A stretch of DNA of 64,000 nt from Candidatus Obscuribacterales bacterium (GCA_020050835.1 JAGVKB010000038.1:22271-86270); one strand, 5' to 3'; numbered from the stretch's first letter, positions 28,301 to 36,917 are shown. Notes: generated from the sequence alone by a model not told the origin. Numbers and translations are program-made.

Positions 28301-30347
28301 TACTTTCGCGGGCGGTAGAACAGAGCCGGGCGATCAACTGACCGCTCAAGCGGGCAACGGTGAAATTGCAGAGTCCTGGCCAAGTGTGACAGCCTTGGAG
28401 TCATTAGACGGTGTGTCCGCACCGGTGCCCGATCCGCTCAGTACGTTTTTGAGCGGATTGTCTTCCTTTCACGGACAGCTCATGGCTGTCCAGGAGAAAG
28501 TCATGACCGAGTACCTGAAGGGCCAGCAGTCCAATCAGGTTGAAGCAGTTGATCGAGATGATTTTGTCCAATTGTGTTCAGGCGTCGAGACTACGCGCTA
28601 TCCATTTCTTGAAGGCGCCGCGATCTGCCGTGGTGTTGATTGCATCGAGGTTGTCCGAAGATTCGCGCTCGATCGAGACTTGTATCTGAAGGACCATGCA
28701 ATCGGTGGCGTCGTAGCAAACAGCTATGGCTTGGACGAGAAGGTATATCTGGTACCGCTGATGGTGACGCTGGAGGTAATGGCCGAGTCCGCCGCTCTGC
28801 TTGCCGGCCAGCTGGTTCTAACCAAAATGATTGATATTCGCGCTTACAAGCGAATTAGAGTAGATGCGCAAGGGACGACTATCAAAGTTACAGCGCGTTG
28901 GAAGGATGTTGCAAACGGAATTGCAAATGTGGAAGTAAGATCCTGTCCGTCCCTGGAGCCGGATGGTGCCGGCAGCAATTCTTACCTGCTTGCTTGCTGT
29001 GATATCGTTTTTGAGTCCTGCTATCCGGCAGCAGCGCTGGAGCCGATTTTGGAGATGGAACAGGAACAACCTTCGCGCTTTGGCTCGAAAGGACTGTACG
29101 GACCGCAGGCGATGTTTCACGGACCGACCATGCAGGCTGTACGAGCGGTGACTCGAGTCGGAAGGCGGGAAATAGTCGGCTCTGTCGCGGTCAGACGTCC
29201 GTTCGGCTGGTTTGCGTCTGATCCTAACTGTGAGGGTAAGCAAGGATTTATCGTTGATCCCTTGTTGCTCGATAATGCAAGCCAGCTCGTTCTCTTCCAT
29301 CTCTTCGAGCATGCGATGCCGGTCAAGGCGCTCCTGCCTTTCTCTATCGAGTCAGTCGAGTTCTTCGGAGCGAGCCGCAATCAAACTGGTACAGCAACCG
29401 TGCAAGCCAGGTTGCTGGCAATCACCGACGTCACAACCCATGCTAATGTGGAGATTGCCGATGCGGACGGTGGCAACGGTACGGCACTGATCGCCAGAAT
29501 AGCTGGAATATCGAGCCGCAGAATCGCAACTGAAGATGTCTTGTCTAGGTTCATTGCCGAGCCGGCCCGACAGAAGATCGCGCAAGAGCTTCCACTTGCA
29601 ACGGCAGGGTTTTCGCCTCGAGAGAACATTGCATGTTTCAAGCTGGCAGGTGATCTGGTGCCTCTCGATCGGGCCTTCGTCGATTGGTTGGCAGACTACG
29701 TACTGAGCGGTGCTGAGCGAGAGTTTTTCCAATTTGAACTCAAGTCCGATCAGCGCAAGCGAGAATGGTTGATCGGACGTATGGCCGCCAAGGACGCGGT
29801 GCGAACGCTGATCGCGAGAGATTACGGTCTGGAGCTTTGTCCTGCCGACATTGAGATACTGCAGTCAGACAGCGGCCAACCAGTTCTGTCTGGAAATTGG
29901 CTTTCTCTTGTTCCTTGCGCTCCGACTGTCTCGATTGCTCACAAAGGTGATTTAGCGGTTGCGGTCGCCTCTGGTGCTGCTGGGCTCAAAAGAATCGGAG
30001 TCGACCTGGAGGAGCTCAGACAATTGCCTGCCGGTTTTGCTGAGTTGGGGCTGAAAGGGCGCGCAGTACTGCCGGCTGAGAAATTGCCGGAGCCGGAGCG
30101 GTCGGAGGCTCATCTTGCAATGTGGTGCGCGCGAGAGGCTTTCGGTAAGGCGCTTGGTATCGGGCTGGCGGACCAGATGAGCAAGATTGAGATTGATGAG
30201 ATCGATCTCTCAGCGGGTCAGGTCGCTTTACACTTGATGGCTCTAAGTGACGGTGCGGCGCCGGGTGGCAGAGTTTTCGTAGAAGTGCGAAAGATCGACA
30301 AACATGTACTGGCAATCGCCGAATGTCAGCATGTGCTTGACCGATAG
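25329..30347 (+). CDS. Second synthase subunit: KS-(degenerate)AT-DH-phosphopantetheinyl transferase
   Basis: A 1672-aa partner translated from an ATGA overlap with the upstream stop, so the two are coupled and presumably made in fixed ratio. KS (about 15-490) has Cys221 (DAACASSL), His356 (EAHGTG) and His410 (GHCQAASG), so it is not a chain-length-factor-type KS. The AT-like domain (about 610-940) keeps Ser713, but in GCSTGE rather than GHSxGE, and the oxyanion GQGxQ loop has become LPGLGAAYPN, so it is probably weak or structural. A DH double hotdog (about 1120-1420) has YLKDHAIGG and LLDNASQLV. Residues about 1470-1672 are an Sfp-type phosphopantetheinyl transferase (APTVSIAHKGD, IGVDLEEL, CAREAFGKALGI) that can prime the ACP of subunit 1. 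There is no ACP here. Confidence 0.92.
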   Translation: MSPFDDRDKRHLKKGRQVAIVGMSCLFPDAPDLASFWRNVVSGKDSIRDVSPDEWDEGVYFSRSPQSFEQSYCKRGGFISDLAYFDPLKYGVMPNALPGADADQFLSLRVAAEALADAGYYDKSFDGERAEVILGRVSAPGAGAMNMIQHGQTLEQMLAVVARVRPDLDRASLDQIRASLKDSLRPCNADTIPGVMPNILAGRIASRLGIRGRSMILDAACASSLIAVETGVRDLASGACDMVLAGGLHVNSFACFYQMFCGLGALAASGQIRPFDQDADGTLLGEGIGIVVLKRREDAERDGDRIYAVITGVGTSSDGYGGSVVAPSLEGESLALKRAYEMADVSPRTIALLEAHGTGTPVGDVIELRAIEKVFQSKDLAISKEAGSGSALELDSKWCAIGSVKSMIGHCQAASGVAGLIKAALSLHYKLLPPTLNVKQPTDQIDWERFPCYINNRARPWIHPVIACEQEHPRRAAVSAFGFGGVNGHAVLEEYGGAPESQGSNLHTAWDTELFTFQGESLADLAGQLERLAVSLAGRNSLVLKDIAWTVNSRTRQPVTSASGYRAAIVAGSVQELASKLESLRESLSGSQATGKGVYLAVSGLETDGQLAFLLPGLGAAYPNMLADLCIHFPEVRSVFDFVDRLSVKLGDSVLPSSRIFPPPSFGSAAGIQDVLSLATADSAVVLVLMAEWALFTLLSNLGVKPDTVMGCSTGEFAALAANGAIDINEAAELFYRLSTTLARSLPEERLKNLRSIKVAASSDSLADLWVGLPEKVYLSADLTYTQAIVSGSELAIEAACQRLKAAEIDFTRLPIAIPYHTPLVANILDKQENELLSLPIAGPSLKSWSCSIPGTYPAGSEAIREIATELFERPIQLRRTVEAMYADGVRCFVEVGPKGNLTELVKEILGDRPHFSMASNVPGVSSITQLHHLLAALFCQGRNLDLDYLYRRRSPTKLDLDSATDSVVSSPKGIRLAMSFPEFKLDAFPDTFAGGRTEPGDQLTAQAGNGEIAESWPSVTALESLDGVSAPVPDPLSTFLSGLSSFHGQLMAVQEKVMTEYLKGQQSNQVEAVDRDDFVQLCSGVETTRYPFLEGAAICRGVDCIEVVRRFALDRDLYLKDHAIGGVVANSYGLDEKVYLVPLMVTLEVMAESAALLAGQLVLTKMIDIRAYKRIRVDAQGTTIKVTARWKDVANGIANVEVRSCPSLEPDGAGSNSYLLACCDIVFESCYPAAALEPILEMEQEQPSRFGSKGLYGPQAMFHGPTMQAVRAVTRVGRREIVGSVAVRRPFGWFASDPNCEGKQGFIVDPLLLDNASQLVLFHLFEHAMPVKALLPFSIESVEFFGASRNQTGTATVQARLLAITDVTTHANVEIADADGGNGTALIARIAGISSRRIATEDVLSRFIAEPARQKIAQELPLATAGFSPRENIACFKLAGDLVPLDRAFVDWLADYVLSGAEREFFQFELKSDQRKREWLIGRMAAKDAVRTLIARDYGLELCPADIEILQSDSGQPVLSGNWLSLVPCAPTVSIAHKGDLAVAVASGAAGLKRIGVDLEELRQLPAGFAELGLKGRAVLPAEKLPEPERSEAHLAMWCAREAFGKALGIGLADQMSKIEIDEIDLSAGQVALHLMALSDGAAPGGRVFVEVRKIDKHVLAIAECQHVLDR

Positions 30348-30360
30348 TTTCAGGCTGCCT

Positions 30361-32097
30361 CTATCGTTTGCTCCCGGTCTGCTTGGCGAGAATCGAGTCC
30401 AGCCAGGTTGACAGTGTGTCCAGCACCAGAGTCGATTGATGTTCGGTCTCGAATATCAAGTGTTCGGCGGAGCCGACAATGAACAGATTTTTGTCTTCAA
30501 CAGCTACAGAGTCGAAAAGGTCAAAGGTGCCCTGCGGTTTGACGAGCCGGTCCTTCAGTCCTTGCACGAAGAAAACCGGGGTTGTCTTGATGCTGTCACA
30601 TTCGCGTCTGGTCAGGCGCATGAATACGGCAAACTTTGCCAACTCCTTGGGCGACATCTCCATTTTTGCTTTGGAGTCGGCTTCCCAGACACGCTTGAAA
30701 TCCGGACTTGAAGTTGCACGTTCCGTGACAATCTGGCCGATTTTAAATGGCCGGTTGGGACCTTGCAGGAAGTGGGCGGTGACGGTGAGAGCCATGCGCT
30801 TTCCTTGAAAGAGCTCGGCTGATGGCACCGATGACACAACACCGGCCAGCGTACCATCGTAACGCGCAGCCGCTCGCAAGGCGATAGCGCCACCCATTGA
30901 TTCGCCCAGCAAGAAGATCGGGCTGTCCGGATGTCTCTCCTTGAGCAGTCCTATGATGCCGCCGATATCCGAGATCGTCTCACTGAAATTGACGTCTTCC
31001 TGACCCGGAGTTGTCAGCCAAGATCCGAATCCTCTCACATCCATCGCGTATACAAAGACGCCTCTGTCCGCCATCGACCGGCCAAAGAACGTGAATGCTC
31101 TATTCTCAAGACCGAGCCCGTGCACGCAGAGGATAACAGCTTTCGGCGTCTTGCTCTGTGGTTTCCAGCCAATGACTGGCAGAGTCCTGAGTTTGAATTC
31201 CGTTGACAACCAGAGATAATCTGCGACAGTCCTGGGCTTGAACTTGTTGATATAGTCGTCTTGAAAGGCCTTTTGTAATTCCTCCAGCTGCGGAAGCTGT
31301 CCTGATTTCTCCAGCTCCAATCGGATATTGATCAGTTGATCAAGGAGCCTTGCGACCGAATCGCGCATCTGAAGTCTTTCTGTATCTTTGCCGAGATTTC
31401 GGTAGATGCCCAGTAATTGGATATCGGCCCAAAATAAAGCACCGAGATCGTCGAACCGCCCACTTGTTGCCTGTGACTTGGTGAGATCGACGAGTTGCTT
31501 CCCGAATGGCTCGGCTTCCGCATAACGCTTCTCACGGACGAGCGCACCCATGATGGATTCCAGCAAGATACTTTGCAGCGGTGAATCCTTCGGAAGTTTA
31601 GAGCTAATGCTCAGCGCTGCTTGATAATTGCTTAGCGCTGACTTCAGGTCTCGCAAATTGTAATAGCAATCGCCGATGCGCTTTTGCAACAGCGCTCGCT
31701 GCAGATAATCCTCCTGGGTCTTGGGATCGGCAGTGCTGCTTACGGCTTCATGCAGATGTTTGATCGCCGACTCATAATTCTCTTCGATTCGTTCGACTGC
31801 AGACAGTAAGTAACTCGACCTTGCCTTACGTGCGCTGTTTGTCTCGCTCTTCAGCTCTTCTTGCAGCTGCTTCTTTGCCGGCTCGACGCTCTTTCCGTCT
31901 AAGAGGAGCTGGACAATTCTAGCTTCCACGTCGTTGGTAGCTTGCGGAAGCGTGGCTGGGTCTGGAGTCTTCGCTTCCGGCACTGGCAGCTTGCCCGGTG
32001 CCTCTACTGCTTGTGTTGGGCAGGGACAAACAGTTCCGGCCGCGGCAATCAATGCCACTATGGACAGTGCGCGCTGAAATGATCTTCCAGATACCAT
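30361..32097 (-). CDS. Exported TPR + alpha/beta hydrolase (monoacylglycerol-lipase-like)
   Basis: A 578-aa protein. I start it at the ATG at 32097 because a signal peptide follows (SFQRALSIVALIAAAGTV, cut near TQA). The upstream extension has no export signal. Residues about 60-280 are helical TPR-like repeats (AISNYQAAL-type units). Residues about 310-575 are a serine hydrolase of the lysophospholipase/Hydrolase_4 type: oxyanion HGLGLENRAF, nucleophile in GESMGGAIAL, Asp in QGLKDRLVKP, and His in GSAEHLIFE. It would cleave an ester in the periplasm or outside. It converges on the synthase operon with 13 bp between stops, so a lipid substrate made by that locus is possible but unproven. Confidence 0.88.
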   Translation of the reverse strand: MVSGRSFQRALSIVALIAAAGTVCPCPTQAVEAPGKLPVPEAKTPDPATLPQATNDVEARIVQLLLDGKSVEPAKKQLQEELKSETNSARKARSSYLLSAVERIEENYESAIKHLHEAVSSTADPKTQEDYLQRALLQKRIGDCYYNLRDLKSALSNYQAALSISSKLPKDSPLQSILLESIMGALVREKRYAEAEPFGKQLVDLTKSQATSGRFDDLGALFWADIQLLGIYRNLGKDTERLQMRDSVARLLDQLINIRLELEKSGQLPQLEELQKAFQDDYINKFKPRTVADYLWLSTEFKLRTLPVIGWKPQSKTPKAVILCVHGLGLENRAFTFFGRSMADRGVFVYAMDVRGFGSWLTTPGQEDVNFSETISDIGGIIGLLKERHPDSPIFLLGESMGGAIALRAAARYDGTLAGVVSSVPSAELFQGKRMALTVTAHFLQGPNRPFKIGQIVTERATSSPDFKRVWEADSKAKMEMSPKELAKFAVFMRLTRRECDSIKTTPVFFVQGLKDRLVKPQGTFDLFDSVAVEDKNLFIVGSAEHLIFETEHQSTLVLDTLSTWLDSILAKQTGSKR

Positions 32098-32323
32098 TTT
32101 AATCAACCTATTTTGTTTTGCCTGTAATGCCCTATTTTGAATTCTTCCAATCGAAAAGGCAAGCAGCATTGTTAGTATAGTAGGATCGAGTAATACCGAG
32201 GCATTTAAATGGATCAGTGGATGAGCCGGCAAGCACGGCGATGCTCGCTGGATGTCAGGGTATGTTCGTGATCGTCCTTTTTCTAGTTAAATCGATCTGT
32301 TAGTGGAATTGAAAGAGTTTTGT

Positions 32324-34510
32324 ATGACTATTGCAACCAATATCGATCCAAAGAATGCCGAGCAAATCGCCGCTGAATTCAAACTGACCCTTAAGCAAGT
32401 GCAGTCCACTTTGACGCTCTTAGCCGATGGAGCAACAGTGCCGTTTATTGCTCGCTATCGAAAGGAGGCGACTAATTCGCTCGACGAAGTGGCGATTGCT
32501 GGTGTTCGCGATCGATATCAGCAGTTGCGAGAATTGGACAACCGGCGTGAGGCGATCAAGCGATCGCTGTCCGAACGTAATTTGATCACGAGCGATCTAG
32601 CCGCTCGCATTGAGGCAGCCAAGTCGATTGTCGAGCTAGAGGATATCTATCTGCCGTTTCGTCCGAAACGGCAAACGAGGGCCTCGATCGCACGCGATCG
32701 AGGTCTTGAACCACTTGCTGAGAAACTGTTTGGATTTAGCTCTAACGATCCGGTTGCTGCCGCTCAAGCATTTGTCAATGTCGAAAAAAATGTACCAGCA
32801 GTTGCTGATGCTCTGTCTGGAGCCAGGGATATCATGGCGGAGTGGATTAGCGAAGATCGGAGTTGCCGGTCGGAGGTTCGCCGATATTGGCTCGATAAGA
32901 GTGTCTTCAATTCGAAAGTCGTCAAAGGTAAGGAAGCAGAAGGGGCTAAATACAAGGATTACTTCGACTGGCAAGAGTTAGCTGCGACTGCTCCATCGCA
33001 TCGTGTTTTGGCTTTGTTTCGTGGCGAGAAGGAAGGTATTTTGGAGCTCAAGCTAACTCCTGCTCCGGATGAGCTGGTGACCAGGCTCGAGCAGCGTTTT
33101 GTCAAGCGCCCGGGGGAGACGGCCGAACAGGTAAGGCTGGCCGTAAAAGACAGTTATAAGCGCCTGCTTTCTCCGTCGATGGAGACGGAGCTGCGGGCGG
33201 TGCATAAGGATAAGGCTGATGCCGCTGCAATAGCCGTCTTTGCCGATAACCTGCGGCAGTTGTTGCTCGCCCCTCCGCTCGATCCTGCAAACGTGTTGGC
33301 GATCGATCCCGGGTTTCGAACCGGCTGCAAAGTCGTGTGTTTGAACGAGCAGGGCAAGCTCCTGCAGCATGATGTGATCTTTCCGCATCAATCTGACAAA
33401 AATTCGGTTGCCGCCAAGGAGACTTTACGGGAGCTCTTAAGGCGCTACAAAATCGGCGCAATTGCTGTCGGAAACGGGACAGCTGGGCGTGAGACTGAAG
33501 CGTTTGTTCGAGATGTCTTGAAATCAGACGATCTAAAGGACTACGCCCGGACTCCGGTTATCCTGGTCAACGAATCCGGCGCCTCAATTTACTCTGCCTC
33601 GGAAGTCGCTCGCGAGGAGTTTCCGGATCAAGACATCACCGTTCGTGGTGCGGTGTCGATTGGAAGGCGATTGATGGATCCCTTGGCAGAGCTGGTAAAG
33701 ATCGACCCAAAGTCAATCGGAGTTGGCCAGTACCAGCATGATGTCGATCAATCCCTGTTGAAGAGCAATCTGGACGATGTCGTGCTGAGCTGCGTCAACA
33801 GCGTCGGTGTGGAGGTCAATACCGCCAGCAAGCAGCTGCTGGCCTATGTCTCCGGGCTGGGACCGCAGCTGGCAGGTAACATCGTCAAGCAAAGAAACGA
33901 CAATGGTCCTTTCAAGTCGAGAGCTGAATTGAAGAAGGTGCCTCGACTCGGTCCGAAAGCCTTCGAGCAGGCGGCCGGATTCTTACGCATCAGAGATGGT
34001 GTCAACCCGCTTGATGGCAGCGCTGTTCACCCGGAAAGCTATCATGTGGTCGAGAAAATGGTGAAAGATCTCGGCTGCTCGGTGAGCGACCTGCTTCAGT
34101 CCGACGAGCTGCGTGGTCGTATAGATCTACAGAAATACGTTTCAGAATCGATCGGGCTGCCGACGCTGTCCGACATTGTGAATGAGCTGTCAAAGCCGGG
34201 CCGCGATCCCAGACAGCGTCACGAGCCGATGCGATTTGCAGATGGTGTGACGAAATTGGAGGATCTCAAACCAGAAATGAGGCTGCCGGGGATTGTGACG
34301 AATGTCACTGCATTTGGTGCTTTTGTCGATATCGGTGTCCATCAGGACGGGTTGGTTCATGTAAGCGAACTGGCGGACAGATTCGTCAAGAATCCGGCCG
34401 ATGTCGTTAAGGTTCAACAAAGAGTGACTGTCACCGTGCTCGAAGTCGATATCGCCCGACGACGGATTTCACTCAGTATGAAGTCTAAGCCGTCAAATGC
34501 AGACCGCTAG
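32324..34510 (+). CDS. tex: Tex-family S1 RNA-binding protein
   Basis: A 728-aa Tex homologue, close to the usual length of about 770. The helical N-terminus carries the family signature FIARYRKEATNSLDE (about 38-52) and DIYLPFRPKRQTRA. A YqgF-like RNase H fold begins at VLAIDPGFRTGCKV (near 328). Tandem helix-hairpin-helix motifs follow at LLAYVSGLGPQLAGNIV and VPRLGPKAFEQAAGFL. A C-terminal S1 domain spans about 640-720 (GIVTNVTAFGAFVDIG). Tex is a cytoplasmic nucleic-acid-binding factor related to eukaryotic Spt6 that influences transcription and RNA processing. I use the ATG at 32324; a GTG 21 bp upstream is also in frame. It is a monocistronic housekeeping gene. Confidence 0.96.
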   Translation: MTIATNIDPKNAEQIAAEFKLTLKQVQSTLTLLADGATVPFIARYRKEATNSLDEVAIAGVRDRYQQLRELDNRREAIKRSLSERNLITSDLAARIEAAKSIVELEDIYLPFRPKRQTRASIARDRGLEPLAEKLFGFSSNDPVAAAQAFVNVEKNVPAVADALSGARDIMAEWISEDRSCRSEVRRYWLDKSVFNSKVVKGKEAEGAKYKDYFDWQELAATAPSHRVLALFRGEKEGILELKLTPAPDELVTRLEQRFVKRPGETAEQVRLAVKDSYKRLLSPSMETELRAVHKDKADAAAIAVFADNLRQLLLAPPLDPANVLAIDPGFRTGCKVVCLNEQGKLLQHDVIFPHQSDKNSVAAKETLRELLRRYKIGAIAVGNGTAGRETEAFVRDVLKSDDLKDYARTPVILVNESGASIYSASEVAREEFPDQDITVRGAVSIGRRLMDPLAELVKIDPKSIGVGQYQHDVDQSLLKSNLDDVVLSCVNSVGVEVNTASKQLLAYVSGLGPQLAGNIVKQRNDNGPFKSRAELKKVPRLGPKAFEQAAGFLRIRDGVNPLDGSAVHPESYHVVEKMVKDLGCSVSDLLQSDELRGRIDLQKYVSESIGLPTLSDIVNELSKPGRDPRQRHEPMRFADGVTKLEDLKPEMRLPGIVTNVTAFGAFVDIGVHQDGLVHVSELADRFVKNPADVVKVQQRVTVTVLEVDIARRRISLSMKSKPSNADR

Positions 34511-34525
34511 CTGAGAACGAATTTA

Positions 34526-35431
34526 TTACCAGCCTGCTCTCCGGTCGGCTTCGCTATGGCTGTAACCTTCATTTTCCAACCGCTTAACGTTGTTGTCGTG
34601 GCGTTGCTGCGCTTCGACCTCCCGCTCCCTTTGTCGTTGCGCTTCATCAGCGTCCACGCGATTTCTCAACCCGCGAAGCCAGGCAACACGCTCTTTTGAG
34701 TTGTGAAACAGAATGCCAGTTGGATCTGCACCGAGCAGCTCGGCGCTGGTTCGTAGTTGACCGGCCATGACGAGTTCTTGCTCTTGAGTAGTACGAAAGC
34801 CGATATTGTTAAGTGGATTACGCAGCCACTTAATCCAGTGAGCGCTATCCTGATCCCCATGTGCCAGCGCTTTCCTGTCCCATTCAATTGATAGGGCGCG
34901 ATTTTGGGCAACACCGACCCCAAACTGGTAGGCCCGAGCAAGTGCCACCTCAGCTTGTACGTAGCCCTTATCCGCCGCCTTGCGATACCAATTGGCCGCG
35001 GCGACCCAGTCCTCTTGGATACCGGCTCCGTCTTCGTAGCACTGTCCCAGGTTTTTCATCGCAAGTGTGTCGCCGCCTTCGGCCCCCTTGCGGTACCAGT
35101 GAACGGCAGTGCTCCAGTTTTGTTTTACGCCATCGCCCTTCTCATAAAAGAAGCCCACCTGCGAAAAGCCGCGAGGGTCGCCGAGCTCCCCGGCTCGGAT
35201 GAACTGATTGATCGACTCAGCCATGCGGTCGGATTGATACAACTTGACTGCTTGATCGAAGCACTGCTGCCCCTCTTTTGGGTTTAGTGCCAGCAGTTTG
35301 GCTGGAGCGTTTGCTTGCGCCAGTGCCGCTGAATGATTGCCGGAAACACTCGAGTTGGGGCCGGCGCCTTCTCCGGTCGAGCATGACGAAAGAAGCAGCG
35401 GTGCCAGCAATACTATAACTCTATGTCGCAT
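34526..35431 (-). CDS. Sel1-repeat lipoprotein
   Basis: A 301-aa protein starting at the ATG at 35431, which has a GGAG ribosome-binding site and is followed directly by a lipoprotein signal (VIVLLAPLLLSSC). Residues about 65-210 hold four or so Sel1-like repeats of 36 residues (GVKQNWSTAVHWYRKGAEGG, then similar units), a scaffold for protein contacts. The tail (about 270-301) is a charged, Arg/Glu-rich helix ending in SHSEADRRAGW. It is likely anchored in the periplasmic face of a membrane. The partner is unknown. It converges on tex. Confidence 0.88.
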   Translation of the reverse strand: MRHRVIVLLAPLLLSSCSTGEGAGPNSSVSGNHSAALAQANAPAKLLALNPKEGQQCFDQAVKLYQSDRMAESINQFIRAGELGDPRGFSQVGFFYEKGDGVKQNWSTAVHWYRKGAEGGDTLAMKNLGQCYEDGAGIQEDWVAAANWYRKAADKGYVQAEVALARAYQFGVGVAQNRALSIEWDRKALAHGDQDSAHWIKWLRNPLNNIGFRTTQEQELVMAGQLRTSAELLGADPTGILFHNSKERVAWLRGLRNRVDADEAQRQREREVEAQQRHDNNVKRLENEGYSHSEADRRAGW

Positions 35432-35673
35432 GGGATTCTCCAGTCGTAGTTGATTGTCACCTGACATACAAAACAAGTCAACAATGTTGACGTGTACTTT
35501 CGCCTTCATTCCGGGCACGAATTCGGAATCAAGGAGTAGTTTTCGCTTCGGCTGGATTGGGGCAGTTTTCCAGCGATATACGGAACATTTTGAAGGTGGG
35601 AATCGCCTAGTACTTGTTTCGCTGCCGCGGTGTCAGCGAATGGAAGCTGCAAGTATGACGGAGTCCCCAAACT

Positions 35674-36276
35674 ATGCTTTATCGAATTTCAGCTACAGCT
35701 GTCGCCGTTCTAGCGGCGCTCTTGATTGTTACTACAGTTGCACAGGCCAGGACTGGTATCGGAGTAGTCAGTGGCTTGGTGCAGATTCTCTCTGAGAAGC
35801 CAGATCGCCAGCTCTCAAACGACAATCTGTCAGATATCTCCCAATATGTTGACTTCGACTATATTGCAAGATATGCAATTGGCCCTTACGAGTGGAACTG
35901 TTTGAGTTCCAACAAAAAGAAAGAATATGTTGCCTTGGTTAAGAGACTGATGGAGCAACGCTATTACGATCGGTGGCAGAAGCTGTTCGCGGACGGCAAG
36001 ATTGTCGAGACTACTCAAAGCAAGGCTGGCATGGACATATTGGTTAACACTTTGGTTGTATCCGGGAAAAGAAGGACGTATGCGCGTTGGCGCTTGCATT
36101 CTTTGCGCGGAGACTTGAAAATCATCAGTCTCGATGTCAACGGCAAAGACTTGCTCGATCACTTGAAACACCGGTTCAATCGCGTTGTAAGCAAAGGTGG
36201 CGGTCTCAAATTGATAGCCGGGTTGCGCAGCCAGGTACAGCAGTCTAACCAGCCACCGGAAGCGTTCCTTAGATAG
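35674..36276 (+). CDS. MlaC/Ttg2D-like periplasmic protein
   Basis: A 200-aa protein with a signal peptide (ATAVAVLAALLIVTTVAQA). The mature part matches the MlaC pattern. A FDYIARYAIGPYEW segment is followed by a helical KKKEYVALVKRLMEQRYY stretch, then an NTF2-like sheet with VNTLVVSGKRRTYARWRLH and LKIISLDVNGKDLL. MlaC proteins shuttle phospholipids between inner- and outer-membrane complexes. No mlaA, B, D, E or F gene is adjacent, so this is an orphan and may serve another lipid. A GGAG site lies 9 bp before the ATG. Confidence 0.78.
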   Translation: MLYRISATAVAVLAALLIVTTVAQARTGIGVVSGLVQILSEKPDRQLSNDNLSDISQYVDFDYIARYAIGPYEWNCLSSNKKKEYVALVKRLMEQRYYDRWQKLFADGKIVETTQSKAGMDILVNTLVVSGKRRTYARWRLHSLRGDLKIISLDVNGKDLLDHLKHRFNRVVSKGGGLKLIAGLRSQVQQSNQPPEAFLR

Positions 36277-36461
36277 ATTCTTCCGCATAAAGTACCTTCT
36301 GCTGGCATTTTGCACGATTTGTAGATGTATTGAATGGGCTGAAAGGTGCTGCTAAGGCTGATTGTTACAAAGAAATGCGCGGGTGGAACCTCTCAAATGC
36401 TCTTCACGTCTTTATTCTCGCTGATAGGCGAACAGCACTTCAATCCTAAGGAGGTGCTCCA

Positions 36462-36827
36462 ATGAGAGAGTTAAATTACCTGTTTGTAGCCGCCGCTATC
36501 GCTGGACTCTGTGGTGCCATTGCGCCACAAGCTGCTGAAGCCGGCGACTATTACAGAACATACACTTATACTAGAACCGTAACGACACCATCTGTGATGC
36601 CGGTGGGAACTAGGATAATCGAAAGTCCTGTCATGGTCGAGCGAGTCGTTCAACAACCAGTCATGGTAGAGCGTGTGTGTGAAAAGCCGGTAGTGATCGA
36701 AAGAACTATAGAGAAGCCGGTTACGATCGAGCGAACAATCGAGCGGCCAGTAGTCATTCATGAATACGGGCGCGATCATTTGATCGATCTCGGAGTATTT
36801 GATCTTTTCAAACTAGGGCTACTTTAA
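36462..36827 (+). CDS. Small exported protein with PVxIER repeats (paralogue 1)
   Basis: A 121-aa protein with a near-perfect ribosome-binding site (TAAGGAGGTG) and a signal peptide cut near AAEA-GD (about residue 27). Residues about 45-103 consist of units of roughly ten residues alternating Pro-Val with Val/Ile-Glu-Arg (for example KPVVIERTIE). The even spacing of hydrophobic and charged residues suggests an extended beta structure or fibre. The end is HLIDLGVFDLFKLGLL. The next gene encodes a longer relative with the same plan. The strong translation signal suggests an abundant envelope protein. I do not recognise a characterised family. Confidence 0.8.
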   Translation: MRELNYLFVAAAIAGLCGAIAPQAAEAGDYYRTYTYTRTVTTPSVMPVGTRIIESPVMVERVVQQPVMVERVCEKPVVIERTIEKPVTIERTIERPVVIHEYGRDHLIDLGVFDLFKLGLL

Positions 36828-36834
36828 GCCGATC

Positions 36835-36850
36835 AGCCGTGTGAGAGCAG
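36835..36850 (+). repeat. 16-bp repeat, copy 1 (3' of a gene)
   Basis: AGCCGTGTGAGAGCAG occurs here, 8 bp after a stop codon, and again at 58891-58906, 40 bp after another plus-strand stop. Both copies precede inverted repeats. It may be a shared 3'-UTR or processing element. Confidence 0.45.
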
Positions 36851-36862
36851 ATCTAGCTCTTC

Positions 36863-36887
36863 GAACAAATGGCAACACTGTTTGTTC
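36863..36887 (+). terminator. Stem-loop after the PVxIER gene
   Basis: Arms GAACAAA and TTTGTTC flank an 11-base loop in the gap between the two PVxIER genes. There is no clear T-tract, so it may be a weak terminator or mRNA-stability element rather than a strong stop. Confidence 0.35.
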
Positions 36888-36897
36888 ATCAGTTAGG

Positions 36898-36917
36898 AGG
36901 CACGTTCGAACGTGCCT
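36898..36917. repeat. 20-bp perfect palindrome
   Basis: AGGCACGTTCGAACGTGCCT is fully self-complementary and lies 80 bp upstream of the second PVxIER gene. No T-tract follows, which favours a protein-binding dyad or mRNA hairpin over a terminator. Confidence 0.5.

Noticed and set aside
36308..36324. TTGCAC-like sequence followed by TTGTAG before the first PVxIER gene
   Set aside because: The second unit is degenerate and its spacing is 9 rather than 11 bp, so it does not fit the repeat pattern of the other five sites.
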